NCBI GenBank assembly: GCA_000711775.1
Contig: ARYC01017436.1
Location: 113,269-177,268 of the forward strand
Length of the DNA: 64,000 nt
Direction of reading: 5' to 3'
Source: Oxytricha trifallax
Lineage: Eukaryota > Ciliophora > Spirotrichea > Sporadotrichida > Oxytrichidae
The number at the start of each line of letters is the position of its first letter. Position 1 is the first letter of the stretch. Shown piece by piece: positions 10,701 to 22,298 of the stretch. The notes beneath the pieces were generated by a model. It did not search any database. It was not told the origin of the DNA and saw only the letters and a list, made by a program, of their open reading frames with translations. Position numbers and translations under genes: made by a program.

Positions 10701-12459
10701 AATAAATCCAAAAATTATTACTCTAAATTTAATTTTTTAATATAATGGTAAGATGGCTGAAATTAAGTAAAGGTTTTCCATATTCATATATTAATTTATA
10801 TTTTTTTTACTGAAAATAGTTTAGCATTTTTCATTTAGAAATACAACCATTATAATCATCTCATAATAATTTTTTATAAAATATTCAAAATTTATCAGAA
10901 TATGTTAATAATTTACAAAATAGGTTTAATAAAGATTTAACATTATTAGAGCGTAGTAGTAGTAAATCGCTCAAGCTAGGGAGATTGATCAAAATTCAAT
11001 AATAGATCTAATAAAATGAAAGATCTCTATTCTATTAATCATTATTGTATGAACACATTTGATTTGGGGAAATAAATAATAAATTAATAATTACTAATTA
11101 AATTCGTGGCAGCAAACTTTCTGTAAACCTAGACAATATAGTAATTGTTCGATAGGTAATTCAAAATTAGCTGGACTTTTAAATTGTCGGAACCCCTCTA
11201 TTAAATCCCTGGAGCGAGATAACTCGAATTCAATTTTGGGTAATTTTTCAGTTAATTTTTTTTTAAAAATTGAATTCGAGTTATCTCGTTCCAGGGATTT
11301 AATAGAGGGGTACCGCCAATTTAAAAGTCCAGATAATTTTTAATTCCTTATCGAACAAGTACCATATTGTTTAGGTTTACAGAAACTTTACTGCCAGGAT
11401 TTTAATATATTATATTATTAATTAATTATTAATTTCCCAAATCAAATGTATTCCTACAATGTTATTAATTGCTTTTATATTGATATTAAATAAGGGTCTT
11501 AAATTCCTTAATAAGGAATTTTTTTTATAAGAATTTACCTTATTATATTGCTAAGATGAAGTAGAAAATGAATTTTTATACTCTCAATTATTTAACTCGT
11601 AATTTACATCTGACAGTACGATATAAAGAAAACTTATAGCAACTAAATGAATTTTACTTCAATAAGATTTTTTTATAAATTATTGATACAAAGTCTCCTT
11701 AATCTCCAATATTTTTTACTTTTTGTTCCTTTTGCGATCACAAAAAATATTTATGCAATTAATAATACTAGATTTAGCATTATTGAATCGTAATATGCTT
11801 TTTAATAAAAGATCAATTTAGGGGAAAATTTCTTGCTTTTGCTTTTTTCTAAAGTTTTAAAAAAGTTTCATAGATTATAAATTTTTCAATTTTAAGAAAT
11901 TTCAATTTCTTTCTTCTTATAAGACAATTTTGGAACTGAAATTTATTGAGGTTTCAGTAATCGTAGTAAATATTTTCTAATTTAAGTAAATTCTTTATTA
12001 ACACTTAAACCATTAATATTTTTTTATCTTAATTAATTTTTATTGTTACATATAGTGCCCAATTGTTTCTATTATAATATTTACATTTATGCTACTTTTT
12101 CTATAATTAATAAATAAAATTACACATCAAGTAAATTTATGATTTTAAAGCTTTTAAAGGAAGTTTAACCTATTTATTAACATTTACAACTATAAATGTG
12201 TTAAAAGAATTTTAAAATAAATAATTTTAAGTAAAACTATTAATTTAATATCTTATAAAATGGATATAGAACACATACTTGCTTGTATCCAAAAAGCTTC
12301 CTCTCTTTCTTCTTTATATAAAAAATACTTTAAGTATACATAACTAATTTATTTTTAAAGATATTAATTCGTTGATAAAAACAAAACTGAATGTTATTTT
12401 AATAATTTTAAGTAGATAGAGAGGATTCTTAAAAATAAAATTGATGTTTTAAATATAAT
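10701..12459. other. Locus A gap between segments 3 and 4
   Basis: AT-rich IES-like sequence. It contains a 415-bp palindromic MITE (11045-11459). Apart from that I see only homopolymer-rich, non-coding sequence. Confidence 0.55.
11045..11459. repeat. Palindromic MITE, family copy 1
   Basis: 415-bp inverted repeat ending TTGTATGAACACATTTG on the left and CAAATGTATTCCTACAA on the right. It is flanked by TA on the left and TG on the right. Internal conserved boxes are GAGCGAGATAACTCGAATTC, the reverse match on the right arm, and a GGCAG...CTGCC pair. It is a member of the family at 17202 and 18756. It has no gene. TA flanks suggest mobilisation by a Tc1/mariner-type transposase. Confidence 0.85.
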
Positions 12460-12708
12460 ATGATGAAATGTAATATAGAAAGATTCGGTTCTGATTTATA
12501 AGAAGATGCAAAATTTCTTGGTTTAGCAAATTTTTGGTGTATGAACGGCACTGATTTAACCATCACTAATAAATAAACATCCTTCTCTATAATCTTTGAC
12601 TACTGTAATTAAACCTTCCTAGATCGGATGTACCCAGGTTAAGGGAAAATATGCAAGACCATTGATTAGATAACCCCTGAATTGTCAAAAAGTACATTAT
12701 ATAGATAT
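12460..12708 (+). CDS. Locus A membrane-protein gene, segment 4 (Cys-containing domain)
   Basis: Reads MMKCNIERFGSDLQED, then ANFWCMNGTDLTI, FDYCNQTFLDRMYPGQG and KICKTIDQITPEL, ending SKSTLYRY. The four cysteines (KCN, WCM, YCN, ICK) are all kept in locus B (40251-40499), which suggests disulfides in an outer domain. It ends at a TAT pointer (12706-12708) that recurs at 16359-16361. Joining gives LYRYDFDQIKLELKFDYD in frame. Read alone it stops at TGA directly after the pointer, as expected if the IES has to be removed. Confidence 0.85.
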
Positions 12709-13169
12709 TGAATAAATAGAATTTATTTGCAAAATTGTAAATAGGGAATAATTTTTTTTTAAATATTAAAAAATAATTCTATTGAAATTGATAGGATTTT
12801 ATTTATATTAATTCTTAGATAACAGATGTGACCATTCCTATTAACAGGCTTCAACTGACTTGAGCAAGCGTCATTAAAGCCCTTAAATCCCTTTTAATGA
12901 TTTGATTGAATTTTTTATTGATAAAAATAGCAGGCATTACAAACATGCCCTATTACGGTTTAATGGGGTCTATGTGTTAAGTATTAGTAGTTTAAATTAT
13001 TATAATAAGCTTGATTTTTAAATACTAAATGCAATAATATGCTTAAAGCCGTGGGAAATTCTCTGAGCTTTATTTTTAAAGTTATATTTCAAAGAGTCTT
13101 TCTTGACTTTTTATTCTTTAATTGCATTTATGATTTTGATGTAGGCGACCTCAATTTATCTTTAATATT

Positions 13170-13440
13170 TTGAAATTTAATGATAATTGACAGTGAGTCT
13201 TACCAGTACAGGATATTTACGGAGTAGCCTTGTTATAGACGTGTAATTTAGAATAGCATGAGATGATTACTATATAAATCATATTTTTATCGCAACTTAA
13301 ACATTAATTCGATATTCTCACTTTTATAAAATGACTCTAAACCCCTGCATAAATAATATTAAAACAATATTAAAGTAAACTTTAATAATCTCTTTTATCA
13401 ATCAAAAACTAAATCAAACTACTGAAGTATTAACGAGGTT
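13170..13440 (-). mobile_element. TBE relic (transposase start and right end)
   Basis: Decayed match to 39130-39437 of the truncated TBE. Shared stretches include TAGACGTGTAATTTAGAA, TATCGCAACTTAAACA and TTATCAATCAAAAACT. The last part of the terminal repeat has decayed into ATTAACGAGGTTATT. It shows an old TBE insertion in the IES of locus A, reverse orientation, with the rest lost or diverged. Confidence 0.7.
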
Positions 13441-13980
13441 ATTATAACTATACAATATTATTTAAAATGATATTAATTTATGATACCATATATTGATTTT
13501 ACAATTTTACAATATATTTATAAGCTCACTTAAATTCAAATAAAATTAAAAAAAGATTAATATAATTAATACTATACTTTAAATAAGATTTCAAAGAAAT
13601 GACTGAGTAAAGAAGTTTTAAATTCTTTGAATTATTATTTTCTCAAGATTAATATAGAAATATTTTGATGAAGAGCTTATATCTTATTAGTTGTGAATTA
13701 TAGGAGAAAATAAAAAAGAAATCAAAATTTATCTCTATAATAAACATCCTAAACCAAAGATAATAATTATCATTTATTACTGTTGATATATACATTTTTT
13801 ATCTGAAATTTGTTAGTCACATATTAGTATATATTATTGTCTCTGGGTTTCCCTATATAACTGAATCTCAGACTGTCAGTGAGTCTCCGCGCTCTCATTG
13901 TATCGGTGGTTTCTCATTTTTATTCTTTTTGCCATTTTTATTCAATCATAGTTAATCAGAGTACTCTTCGTCTTCAGTTC

Positions 13981-14160
13981 TCATTGAGTCACGTATGATT
14001 TCCGAAAGTAAATTGCACATCCATCTTCTATGGTTACATCGGAAAGAGAATCGTCATCTCCATCTAGAATTGTAGTACTAGGCTCTTCGGACACAGTATT
14101 TTTGTCCGCGCATGAGTTGCAATAAAGTAGTCCTGGGGGCCACGTCCCACGCACTCAACT
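13981..14160 (-). CDS. C-terminal coding island with CxxC, unknown gene
   Basis: Markedly richer in G+C than its surroundings. On the minus strand it reads GTWPPGLLYCNSCADKNT, then SEEPSTTILDGDDDSLSD and IEDGCAIYFRKSYVTQ, with TGA at 13981-13983. The acidic, low-repeat composition and codon structure look truly coding. The 5' end is open near 14160, so it is a segment, not a whole gene. It could be the last MDS of another gene lodged in an IES of locus A, or a gene fragment. Family not recognised. Confidence 0.5.
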
Positions 14161-15879
14161 CCATCAGCTCCGGCAGGCTGATGCTCCATGTTCACTCAAC
14201 AGTAATAAATAATAATTAACCTATTAGTTCTTAATCAAGCTATTTAAAGTATTTTGATAGTGGTTTAACAGCATTAAAAACACAATGGATTAACAATAGC
14301 AAACAAAATTCCTGATAATTGTCCAGATTTATTTTGCTGTAGCATGAAATGCCTTTGGGTCAGCTTCTTCAATAAAATTATTCAATTTAATTCTTACCTA
14401 GGTTTTCTTTCAGCTTAAGATTGTTTTCCTATTTAATGAAAATTATTATTCCTTTTAATAAGAAACATTAATTAATAAAATATCTTTATGCAGAAAATAA
14501 GTTTAATTATTCAAAATTAGAATAATTTAATATATTTTTCATTATATTTTTTTTATGGGAGTTTCCTACCTCAAACATAAAAATATGCACGAGTTCATTT
14601 TTATCAATATGAAAAAATCCTTATCATCAGATATGGACAAATTTTGCTCATTTAAGAACATCCAATTGCTCCATAATTGATAAAGATACGAATATTTTAA
14701 TAAAAATAAATTATTATTGAAAATTTTTAGTTTATAATATTTGAATACTTGAAAATATGTATTCAAAAACAATTTGTTAAATATATGGGAAGGGAGTTAA
14801 TGTAGTAATTTATATTATCCTTCGAAAATTTGGGGCAATTAAAATAAATGTTAATGTTTAGAGCCAGAAACTTCCCTCCCCTATTTTTTAAATAATTAAT
14901 ACTATAAGACCTCATATTTAGATTTCAATGAATTTGCTAAGAATCCAGTTAAAAGTTATTTTAAGAATAATGCTTACAGTATTATTCCAAACAAAACCTA
15001 ATAAAACTCAGCCTATGTTACTAGACACAATTAATAAATTTCTATACTCTATTAAATGTTTTAAATAATAATTTTTTATTTCTTTCTTTATAAAAGTAGT
15101 AAGTGCAGAACTTTAAGATAATAAGTTTTCTGGATATGCTACTCCAAAATTAAAACTAAAAATCTCTTTAAATTTTTATTAATCTAACAAAGAAAAACTA
15201 ATAGTTTAATTTTTATATTATTGTCAAAGTTGTTGCTATTATTGCACCAATAATAATTAAATGGGGCAATTTAAATAAACAATAAAAGCATTCACTTTAT
15301 TAAAACTTAAAAAGTCTGGTACTTTTTTCAATAAAATTATTTAAAAAAGTGGACTTAAATATTGACTATATTTTTTATCTTATTCTTGAGTGAATTATCT
15401 CAAATTTAATTTTATCATTTCAATAGACTTTATATATTCCTAAATAAAAGTTAAGGTTACTCTCTTTGCACATTTAATAATAAGTTCAGCTAATTTTCAA
15501 TATTTTATAACATAATTTAAATATCAATTATTAAATTAAATTTCTTCAATTTAATTGTACTTAGGCATAATATCTTAAATATTTTAATAAATTAATTTTT
15601 AACATATGTGTACAAATTCATATTAAAACTGGACTATTAGATGTTATATTGTAGAGAATAAGTCGAGATATTATAAGGGGAGATACAAAATTTGCAAAGC
15701 TTATTAATTAAATTTTAATTTTTTGTGGTTGATTTGTCGAATATTCTCTAAAACAGATCTCACATTTAGCAAAAATTTCTTATTATATTTTGGTACTTAA
15801 TGTAATTTTATATCATTCGAAATATTATATCAGTTACCGTCTTGTATTAAAACAAGAGAATCGAGAATTACTTTATTAA

Positions 15880-16050
15880 ACTGTAAAAGCTCCATTTAAA
15901 TTTAATTAAAATTAGTTTTGTTGGCATCAATTAAAAGACCATTACAAGAAACTTTAATACCAAGCTTGATGCATGATTTAGAAAGTTTAACTTATTCTAG
16001 TGATAAGAAGTTTAACGATACAAGGAGCTAAGATTTGTGTCATAGAAGAA
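15880..16050 (+). mobile_element. TBE transposase relic
   Basis: Weak but collinear match to the C-terminal transposase coding DNA of other TBEs: ATTAAAAGACCATTACAAGA, then TTGATGCATGATTT, then a decayed copy of the GTTTGTGCGAGAGAAGG region. No open frame remains. With the relic at 13170 it suggests one or two ancient TBE insertions in this IES. Confidence 0.55.
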
Positions 16051-16358
16051 AGCTTTTTGATTATGCTTAATTAATCAAAATTTAAGGAATAACTTTATCA
16101 CATATTGATCAATTAAAATGGTATAATTGATCATATAATTTGGAATAATTAAGCAAAGAAATTTAATTTAAGAGGTTAATTTATAAATAATTGATAGCTT
16201 ATTAATTTAGCAAATTCTCTATAAATACGTTAGAAATGATAAAATGCAAAGAGCAAGAACTTCCATTTATCAAATAAATTTTAGTATATCATTATGTAAG
16301 TGTTAATTATTGATTATAAATAACAAATTAGATTTTTGTTTTTAAACACTAAGAATTT

Positions 16359-17163
16359 TATGATTTTGATTAAATAAAGTTGGAATTGAAGTTTGACTAT
16401 GATCCTTATAATAAGTAAAGTCACTATTACCCAAATGGTATTGCTCTAATTCAGTTTAATTTTGAACTAAACGCTTTCTATACTTTGAACCAGCGCAGAG
16501 TGTTTACAGTTTTGGATGCAGTCTCTCAAACTGGAGGTATAGCAGGAGTTCTTATAGGATTATTTTCTATTATAAATTCACTGTTCTAATCTACACTGTT
16601 TAAACTTTAACTAATGAGATAACTTTATACTAAGCAAAAGAAATCAAATTCAACTAAAGCAAAATAAGTCAATCAGTTTAACTTTCAAAATTAAGAGAGT
16701 TCAAGCTAAAATAATAACACAAAAGATTCTCAAATAACATAGCAAACCTTAATTTCATAAATGATATTTAAGATTTCATAATTGAAACCCTTCGAATTGA
16801 AAACAAGCAGACTTATTTGGCATGAAATTAAGAAAAAGGTTTGCTTCTGCAAAAGGAATTAAAATCTATAATTTTAGTTTTTTACTTATTAAGAATATAG
16901 TCTCCAAAAAGCTGACTCAATTTAAGTAAGCAGAGGAAAAATTAAATTAAGAGCTTGACCTACTAATTATTCTAAAAAAGCTGAGAAGAGTAGATTTTCT
17001 TACTAAGATGCTTGTAGATGCAAATCACATTTAGCTTATAAAATATGCTGAAGATTCAAGTTATCATGCAAAAATGGATACTGAAATTAAAAAAGAAAAC
17101 ACAGACGCAAATCAAAACCAAAATATTCTTTTTTATAGGCATAAAAGCAACTCCTTTGAATGA
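16359..17163 (+). CDS. Locus A membrane-protein gene, segment 5 (second helix and C-terminus)
   Basis: Starts at the TAT pointer and reads YDFDQIKLELKFDYDPYN, then NGIALIQFNFELNAFYTL. VFTVLDAVSQTGGIAG runs into a predicted second membrane helix (VLIGLFSIINSLF). A Ser/Asn/Gln-rich cytoplasmic tail follows, then RLIWHEIKKKVCFCK. The frame then changes near 16860-16905, and continues VSKKLTQFKQAEEKLN, LRRVDFLTKMLVDANH and NSFE, with TGA at 17161-17163. Locus B has the same frame change at the same place, so it is more likely a short IES or intron than a mutation. The C-terminal part is helical and charged. Function unknown. Confidence 0.75.
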
Positions 17164-17201
17164 GTTATAATAGTAAAATATAACCATTGATTCAATTAAT
17201 A

Positions 17202-17603
17202 TTGTAGGAATACTACATTCGAACTTCGGAAATACATTTAAATTAAATATTAAATCAATTAAAATCGTGGCAGTTAAAGTTCGCCATATTAAAAGATCTA
17301 CGGCTCATTCGATAGAGAATTCAAAATTAACTAAACTTTATTAATGGTACTATTTTATCTCATCCATGGAGCGTAATACTTGAAAGGTATTATAAATATA
17401 GTTTATATTCTCCAATTAAAGTCAAGTATTTCGCTCCATGGATGAGATAAAATAGTACCATTAATAAAGTTTAGTTAATTTTGAATTCTCTATCGAATGA
17501 GCCGTAGATCTTTTAATATGGCGAACTTTAACTGCCACGATTTTAATTGATTTAATATTTAATTTAAATGTATTTCCGAAGTTCGAATGTAGTATTCCTA
17601 CAA
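17202..17603. repeat. Palindromic MITE, family copy 2 (nearly perfect arms)
   Basis: 402-bp inverted repeat, TTGTAGGAATACTACATTCG to the reverse complement, flanked by TA on both sides (17200-17201 and 17604-17605). The arms are almost identical around a loop near 17380-17415, so this copy is the youngest of the family. It lies 38 bp after the stop codon of locus A. Confidence 0.9.
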
Positions 17604-17605
17604 TA

Positions 17606-18755
17606 ATAAATAAATGAATAATAATTATGATGAAGATCAATTGATTGTATAGTGATATTATAGCTTGATATATAAATAGATGAAAAATTGAATAATAATC
17701 TCATACACATAAATGTTCAAGCGAAATTATAAAAGCGTTACCAAACCTTGAACTTAATAACAAAAAAGTATTATTTTTTATTCATTTTTGATAATTTATA
17801 AATTATTAACCAAAATAATCTCAATATTTAATATTATTCCTTTTTCCAATTATTTTTTACTTTTCTTGACAAATTTGATTTCTATAATTTGCAATAGGAA
17901 TTTATATGTGATTTAGAATTTACTTATTAAATATTGAATCAAAAGAATAATATTTACTTTCATTTTAAAATACATTAATCTTTATTTATTATTTTTGTGT
18001 TTGAATTTAATTTAAGACACTTTTACTAAAGATTCATTGTTATATATTATATTTATTGTAAATTTATGATGATCTGAGTAAAACTTTTAAGTTTTTTTAG
18101 TAGAAATTCGTTTTTATTAGGGAGCCTTATAGATTGTCTATTCTTAGATAACTTTATAGTATATTTATAATCAGAAATTAATAATAAGTATTTTTCATTA
18201 ATTAATTGAAATTTTTAAACTTACCAATCAGCAAGAGATTTAAAAATACAATTAAACAAAGTTTCTGACTGTAAAGTGGCTTAAATTATATCCAGAAATT
18301 GTATTTGTAAAGTTATTACTTACTGTAAAATTTCTAAATATATAAGATTTACAATGAGATACTTGCATTTCATAAAAGCCAAATAAGTTGTACTTTCCTT
18401 TAACTATTATTGTATATTCTATATATTTAAATTTCATCCATTTTCATAGTCTAACAACCTTTTTAATAATTGTCAGGCCACAATTTTTTTCTAATAGTTT
18501 TAAGTAGTATCAGTACCAATGATTTAAAATTATTCTTTAACTTTAATATAATTGTTTTTCTTTTTATTTATTTTCTGCTTTTTATTTCCTTTCCAGTATT
18601 GTTAATTCCTTTTGCTTTTATTAAAGTTTAAATGGCTTTCATAGAGCGCCTTTTTGAATATCCTGAATGAAATTGATGGACCCTTTATATTTAATAGGGA
18701 TACTTAGAACAATATTCTAAACCCTTTTCTATAACTCTTAATTACAAATGTAATA
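17606..18755. other. AT-rich spacer
   Basis: No gene, RNA or repeat that I can support. A short open frame near 18252-18437 has no coding character. Confidence 0.5.
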
Positions 18756-19168
18756 TTGTAGAAATACATTTGAAATTGGAAATTTAATTATAATTAAAAT
18801 AGTAATAATTCAAAATCTTGGCAGTTAAAGTTGTCCAATTCGAACGATCTAGAGCTTATTCTATAAAGAATTCAAAATTAGCTAGACTTTATTATAGGCG
18901 GTATTTTATCGAATCCCTTGAGCGAGGTAACTTCACTTTAATGTGAGGGCATAATTTAATGAATTTAGAGGTGTTTAATTAAAGTGGAGTTATCTCGCTC
19001 CAGGGATTCGATAAAATAGTACCTCCAATAATAAAAGTCCAGCGAATTTTGAATTCTCTATCGAATAAGCTATAGATCGTTCGAATTGGACAACTTTAAC
19101 TGCCAAGATTTTGAATTATTACTATTTAAAATATAATTAAATTTACAAATTCAAATGTATTTCTACAA
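18756..19168. repeat. Palindromic MITE, family copy 3
   Basis: 413-bp inverted repeat with TTGTAGAAATACATTTG ends and TA on both flanks (18754-18755, 19169-19170). It shares GGCAGTTAAAGTT, GAATTCAAAATTAGCT and GAGCGAGGTAAC-like boxes with copies 1 and 2. The loop around 18945-18980 differs. Confidence 0.9.
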
Positions 19169-19764
19169 TATCAAAGATAAAATTACATCGCCTGACCATT
19201 ATTTAAAAGGTTGTCATGCCAGATCATTATTTAAAAGACTGACCGACTTCTTTACTACTACTTTTTGACATATTTCTTAGAATTCAGAAATTAAAATTGA
19301 AAATAAATGCATTTTTAAGAAAGTTCAACTAGCTTCAACAGAAACTATGCAAAATAATCTGTCCAAGAATGACTTTATTTTACTTGACTTTTATGAATTA
19401 TTTTTTAAAAAATTAGAAGAAAAATATATTGCTAAGCATTTCACTAGCTTAATTATCATTAAATGCTATATTTGTTTTGTAGGTTAGATTAATATCATAA
19501 AATATTTGAATAAAAATCTTGATTTTATGGTATCATAAAAATGAAATCAATCTGTGTAACTTAGAGCAAGTTTTTCAGTGTTTTTCTGCATATATATTTT
19601 TATAACTGTGAATTTATAACCTTAGAATAATAACTCACTTGTTACTTTGATCCTTTAATTTATTTTAATATCATAAGGAAATTAAATAAAATTAAAATTT
19701 TTATGTCTCTAGAAAACACCCTTAAAATTAAAGTCTATATAATTTAGGTATTATTGTGGTTTGA

Positions 19765-20645
19765 ATGCAGTCTCCAAACAACTTAAAGAATTAATAAAAG
19801 ATTCTAAAAAGTCGGCCAATGCCAAAAGGTTTTTCAAGATACTAAGCTTAGAGCTAAACGATTAGTAATAGACAAATGCTCAATCAATTAATTTTGATTA
19901 AGTTTAATCAGACCCCCCAAAAAAAACTTTTCCCGAATCATAATTTTTTTTACGAAATCAGAAAATATTTCCCGAATCTTTATTCATGACCAAAAAACCC
20001 CAAAAGTCCTAAACCCCAAAAAAAAGCCAAGGATTTTCGCGTGCGGTATAAAGGTTCCGATTTCGGAAAAAAATTTATGATTCGGGAAAAGTTTATTTGG
20101 GGGGGGGCCGTTTAATCTATTAATTTTAATAGCTATTTAATCAATATATAAAATAATATAAACTAGCCTATCATTTGTCTATTAAGATAGATTTAGAATT
20201 CAAATATATCTTCCAATATATTGCAGAGTTTATATTTTATATTCCTAAAAAGCGTTGAATTGGTAATCATATTTGAAAAAATAAGATTTATTAAAAGATT
20301 GACATCATACTACAATTTTAAATATTTTATACCAAATTGGAAAAATACAATTATAATATATTTCTCAAAATATTTGTGTAACAAATTACACAAGATTTCT
20401 TATCATTTTTATAATTTCTTGTTGAATAAAACATCAGTTCAATACAGAATCTAAGTTTCAAAAAGGAAAGATTAAAAAAGCGCATTTAAATATAAGATGA
20501 AGAAGAATAAATTCTTACCCAGAAAACTAAAGAGTCTCCACAAAAATCTAAACAAAAATACAAAGCATTAAAAAAGACTAAAGATTCATTCATTAGCCTG
20601 GAATAATCATCCAGTAATGATTAAGTTAAAAATTTGAAAAAACAA
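19765..20645 (+). CDS. Two-segment gene fragment split by a G/C-tipped palindrome
   Basis: The first part (about 19765-19920) reads NAVSKQLKELIKDSKKSA and FFKILSLELNDQQQTNAQ. The second part (about 20455-20645) reads RLKKRIQIQDEEEQIL, then KTKESPQKSKQKYKALKK and SFISLEQSSSNDQVKNL, to TGA near 20643. Both have coding-like composition, rich in Lys, Glu and Gln. An inverted repeat (19910-20113) and AT-rich DNA separate them, consistent with an IES. The join and upstream start are not resolved. It looks like a charged, coiled-coil C-terminus of an unrecognised protein. Confidence 0.4.
19910..20113. repeat. ~200-bp inverted repeat with poly-C/poly-G tips
   Basis: The left arm begins GACCCCCCAAAAAAAACTTTT and holds CCCGAATCATAA; the right arm ends TTATGATTCGGGAAAAGTTT then a run of nine G. 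The arms are about 55 bp, with a spacer containing ACCCCAAAAGTCCTAAACCC. Palindromic MITE-like, different from the TA-flanked family. Confidence 0.7.
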
Positions 20646-20649
20646 TTGG

Positions 20650-22246
20650 CCTGAATGGCAAAAGTTTAAAAAATCATTATTTTAACATAGAAAATAAGAA
20701 AAGATTAATTTAGTTTAATTGATATTATAAGAAAAAGTTTACAGTTTCGCATTAATTTAATAATCATACTATTTACACAATTGATAATTTTAAAATTGAC
20801 ATATGATTTTTCAATTTGTAGAAATTAACAAAATTAAATCAACTAAATAATTAATTTATTGTAATCTAAATTTTTATCATAAAATAAAAAATTTGAGAAA
20901 TAAAGATTCTTGAGGTTAAAAAGCAATGTTTCTTAACTATCTGATATAAAAATTGTTCTTTTTATACACATATTTTTAACAAACAATTTCCTGGTATAAT
21001 TTATTAACTATCAACTGTCTTCGCTTTACTTTGAGATTGATTTATAATTATTATTCGTTCAACATAATTCTATATCATAAGAGATTTTTAGTTGATTTTT
21101 TAATGTAATCAATTAAAAATTTTAATGAGTGCAAGAATATATACTAAAATGCATTCTTCAGCAGTAAAATAACAGTATTTTTGCACTTTACATAAAATCA
21201 ATTACTTTATTTATCATATTTATCAATTAAAAAAGTCAATATTTTTAAATAAATTCTAACAAAATAAAAAATCAGAGCTTATTTTTCTTCTAAATTTGAT
21301 TTATAAATAAATATAAAAGAAATTATTTTATTTGAACAAACTACTAAGAATGAGTATACTTCTCTAATATATTTTTTAATTTATGATTGTGTAATTACTT
21401 TCATATACATATAAAGTAATCTTACCATTATATTTCAATAATAATCAATCAATATTATGATTTAATTGTGATTTATTTTTTTCCTAGTATTTATATTGTA
21501 ATTAGCAATACAATTTATCACATTCATAAAATAAACATTTAATATTAGTAATTAATATTAAAAAGTAATTTACATTGATTAATGATGAATTATCATATAA
21601 ATAAAATATTTTATGAAATCATCATGTAATAATATTAACTCTTCTTCATTATAAATTAATATAGTGATGATTATTAAATTATTTATTTGCATTTTTTAAA
21701 AAAAAGTAATATAATTTATTATTTAAAAAAATCTATAAATTATTTTCTAATTTTAATATTCAATAATTTTTCTTCGATTTTCTCTAATTTGAGCATAAAT
21801 AAATTGCTTGTTTTTATATACTTTCTTTTTTTTATTGGCTCTAATGCATCATCTATCATATAGAGAATAATGTTTAATCGAGATTTCCATTTCTCACAAA
21901 TTTGAATTATTTTAATTATTTCCTATAACATAATTTTGATATTTTCTATAATTTATTCAAGCATTTATAGGATAAGTAATTTAACTTATATTTGTTAGTT
22001 AGATAGTAACTTGAGGTAAATTAGTTATAATTATTATATTTTCATCTTTATGAAACTACTACGCAATATTTAAATTATAATTAAATTATTAGAATATCTT
22101 CTATATAAATCAGTTTGTATGAAAATTCTCCCACATTTTAATTCATGGCTTTATCTCTAAACTTTAATGTCTATGTTAAATTGAAGGTTCAGTAATTTAT
22201 CTTTGTTTTATTTCTATAATTTTAAATAATAATATATTAATTTCTA

Positions 22247-22298
<52 letters not shown>

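Larger units (their letters stand above)
12709..16358. other. Locus A gap between segments 4 and 5 (IES, pointer TAT)
   Basis: 3.65-kb AT-rich eliminated sequence. It holds two TBE relics (about 13170-13440 and 15880-16050) and one richer-GC coding island on the minus strand (13981-14160). From 14205 to 15880 I see no coding or repeat structure. Confidence 0.6.

Noticed and set aside
14566-14772. Minus-strand open frame
   Set aside because: AT-rich low-complexity residues only (Phe, Leu, Asn, Tyr); no codon signal or neighbour context.
18252-18437. Minus-strand open frame
   Set aside because: Only an AT-rich chance frame; nothing conserved.
20221-20454. Plus-strand open frame of 77 codons
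   Set aside because: Hydrophobic AT-rich composition; the adjacent coding-like segment (20455-20645) is in another frame.
22251-22296. (TA)n as an origin or boundary signal
   Set aside because: Plain microsatellite in AT-rich DNA with no supporting feature.
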